From assembly GCA_045123185.1 (NCBI GenBank), contig JBGVIL010000178.1, positions 33,874 to 97,873 of the forward strand: DNA of 64,000 nt, in the 5' to 3' direction. The notes under the pieces are model-generated. The model did no database searches. It had not been told where the DNA came from and saw nothing but the letters and a program-made list of their open reading frames with translations. Position 1 is the stretch's first letter; every line of letters begins with the position of its first letter. Shown here one piece after another: positions 63,186 through 64,000 of this stretch. A program made the translations under genes and the position numbers. The DNA comes from UBA1231 sp045123185. Its GTDB lineage: Bacteria; Bacillota_I; Bacilli_A; ML615J-28; CAG-313.

Positions 63186-63206
63186 GAGAGTTACGTTTTA
63201 ACTCTC
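63186..63206. repeat. Hairpin without T tract
   Basis: GAGAGTT-ACGTTTT-AACTCTC, a 7-bp perfect stem in the gene-poor stretch 63101-63232. Possibly an RNA structure in the 3' part of the tRNA transcript. Confidence 0.35.
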
Positions 63207-63232
63207 CACATCTTTAAATACTTTTTTTAATA

Positions 63233-63322
63233 TTATTTAACACCATAATAATTAAAAGGAATCATTCCAGTTGGAGTTAAATAAATTGAATTTGTTATGG
63301 TATTAAAATACCAATTAGCCAT
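63233..63322 (-). CDS. Possible 29-residue peptide
   Basis: ATG at 63322 to TAA at 63233: MANWYFNTITNSIYLTPTG...NYYGVK. Amino-acid use (Trp, Pro, Gly) looks less random than AT-rich noise. No other gene fits the stretch 63101-63433. Confidence 0.4.
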   Translation of the reverse strand: MANWYFNTITNSIYLTPTGMIPFNYYGVK

Positions 63323-63433
63323 TTTTTTTAAAATTTTAATCATTGTCGTAAAAATTTATTTTAATTAATTATTTTTATTTTTTAGTTTTGAAATGAAAAA
63401 GAAAAAACAATATAAATTAACAAAACAAAGTGA

Positions 63434-63520
63434 GCCTTTAGTTGGATTCGAACCAACGTGTGGTGATAAAACCATCTAGATTACAAATCTAGCGCAATCG
63501 ACCAACTATGCGATAAAGGC
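63434..63520 (-). tRNA. tRNA with UGU anticodon (Thr-like) and enlarged variable arm
   Basis: 87 nt. Perfect acceptor (GCCTTTA/TAAAGGC) and T arm (GTTGG-TTCGAAT-CCAAC), D arm with 3 of 4 pairs, anticodon arm CTAGA-TTTGTAA-TCTAG with U33 and anticodon UGU, as in threonine tRNAs. The variable region is 18 nt and forms a 4-bp stem (TGGT/ACCA), which is class II architecture and unexpected for Thr. A TATTTATAAT box lies at 63531-63540. Confidence 0.88.
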
Positions 63521-63536
63521 ATATACAACAATTATA

Positions 63537-63579
63537 AATATCACCACTACTAATAAAATTAATTATTAGTAGTGATATT
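63537..63579. terminator. Terminator hairpin
   Basis: Stem of about 17 bp with a 3-base bulge (AATATCAC...CTACTAATAA against TTATTAGTAGTGATATT), after the stop at 63599 and upstream of the tRNA. Confidence 0.75.
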
Positions 63580-63598
63580 ATTTAAAAAAAAAATAGTA

Positions 63599-63985
63599 TT
63601 ATTTTACTAATTCTCTAAATTTAAAATATTCATTACGCATGAATTTATAATATTCACTATCTTTATCAAGTGAAGTTTCTGAAAAATATGCACCATTTAA
63701 TATATTGTAAAAATATGAAGAAAGACTATTTTTATTAAACAACACATCTTTATCATATTTTATAATGAATAAAATAAATTCACATTGTATTTTTAACCAA
63801 AAAGAATGTCCTTCTATTGTACTTCTCCAATTTAAAGCCATATCAAAAAAATCATAATTAATATGACTCAAACCACCTCTTTGATTAAGTCTCTTTAAAA
63901 AAGAACTTGAAAATATTTTTTTCTCTTTCAAAAATCTAAAAAGAAATTGCTTTCTATCTTTAAATTGTTTTCTTTTCTTAAACAT
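63599..63985 (-). CDS. Basic protein of unknown function
   Basis: 128 aa, starts MFKKRKQFKDRKQF; Lys/Arg/Phe-rich N-terminus and aromatic C-terminus ending REYFKFRELVK-like. No motif recognised. It resembles in composition the basic protein at 46232-46636. Terminated by the hairpin at 63537-63579; the upstream region is outside the window. Confidence 0.6.
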   Translation of the reverse strand: MFKKRKQFKDRKQFLFRFLKEKKIFSSSFLKRLNQRGGLSHINYDFFDMALNWRSTIEGHSFWLKIQCEFILFIIKYDKDVLFNKNSLSSYFYNILNGAYFSETSLDKDSEYYKFMRNEYFKFRELVK

Positions 63986-64000
63986 AATGTATTTTTTTTA

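Noticed and set aside
63186..63206. Terminator at the GAGAGTT hairpin
   Set aside because: No T run follows on either strand within a few bases; the hairpin at 63142-63173 fits better.
1..64000. Recoding of TAG as glutamine, as in some large gut phages
   Set aside because: Genes of up to 2445 codons are open with TAG, TGA and TAA all as stops, and the gene at 19738 ends properly with TAG before a terminator.

Overview
This window is very AT-rich and has dense, short-spaced genes, mostly on the minus strand. Nearly all genes stop with TAA, and no Shine-Dalgarno sequences are apparent. Many genes are preceded by TAnnTTTG(CA), the -7 element of Bacteroidota primary-sigma promoters. Together with four odd tRNA genes, a TOPRIM primase, an SF2 helicase, an HNH/Vsr-like free-standing endonuclease, tail-type SGNH and phosphoesterase proteins, CCA-adding enzyme, peptidyl-tRNA hydrolase, NAD synthetase and DHFR, this points to a large (jumbo-class) phage of a gut-type Bacteroidota host. 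No capsid, terminase or polymerase gene lies in the window, so that identification is an inference. A large plasmid or a very AT-rich chromosome segment is not formally excluded.

Layout. 1-7.5 kb: a membrane protein gene running off the left edge, a helicase with a partner gene, a free-standing nuclease on the opposite strand, then a five-gene minus operon that includes a PTH2-type peptidyl-tRNA hydrolase, and a metallophosphoesterase. 7.7-46 kb: an adhesin/appendage island with genes on both strands, separated by strong bidirectional hairpin terminators. It holds six BspA-like proteins built from 26-residue leucine-rich repeats (341 to 2445 aa), two BACON/Ig-like proteins, a tail SGNH esterase, a phosphoesterase-bearing fibre protein, a GT6 glycosyltransferase, a papain-like protease, a primase and several small proteins. 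None of the repeat proteins has a signal peptide, and several share N-terminal and C-terminal modules. I read them as interchangeable virion receptor-binding proteins. Inside or next to this island are NAD synthetase, a tRNA with a large anticodon-loop insertion and a rearrangement scar with two broken reading frames.

44.8-64 kb: minus-strand metabolic and RNA genes. These are the CCA-adding enzyme, a second metallophosphoesterase, a pair of paralogous large proteins, an M20/M42-type peptidase, two OmpA-domain envelope proteins, a lipoprotein, DHFR, a Nudix hydrolase, a TnpB RNA-guided nuclease with a likely omega-RNA, zinc-ribbon proteins and three more oversized tRNA genes.

How it may work together. 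Two promoter-like signals divide the genes: TAnnTTTG(CA) precedes replication, RNA and metabolic genes, while a TATTTATWATA box precedes appendage genes, suggesting early (host polymerase) and late programmes. The CCA enzyme and peptidyl-tRNA hydrolase fit a phage that maintains its own tRNAs. All four tRNA genes carry extra nucleotides, in the anticodon loop or the variable region. That pattern and the two-stranded repeat-protein island with shared modules are the most interesting signals here.
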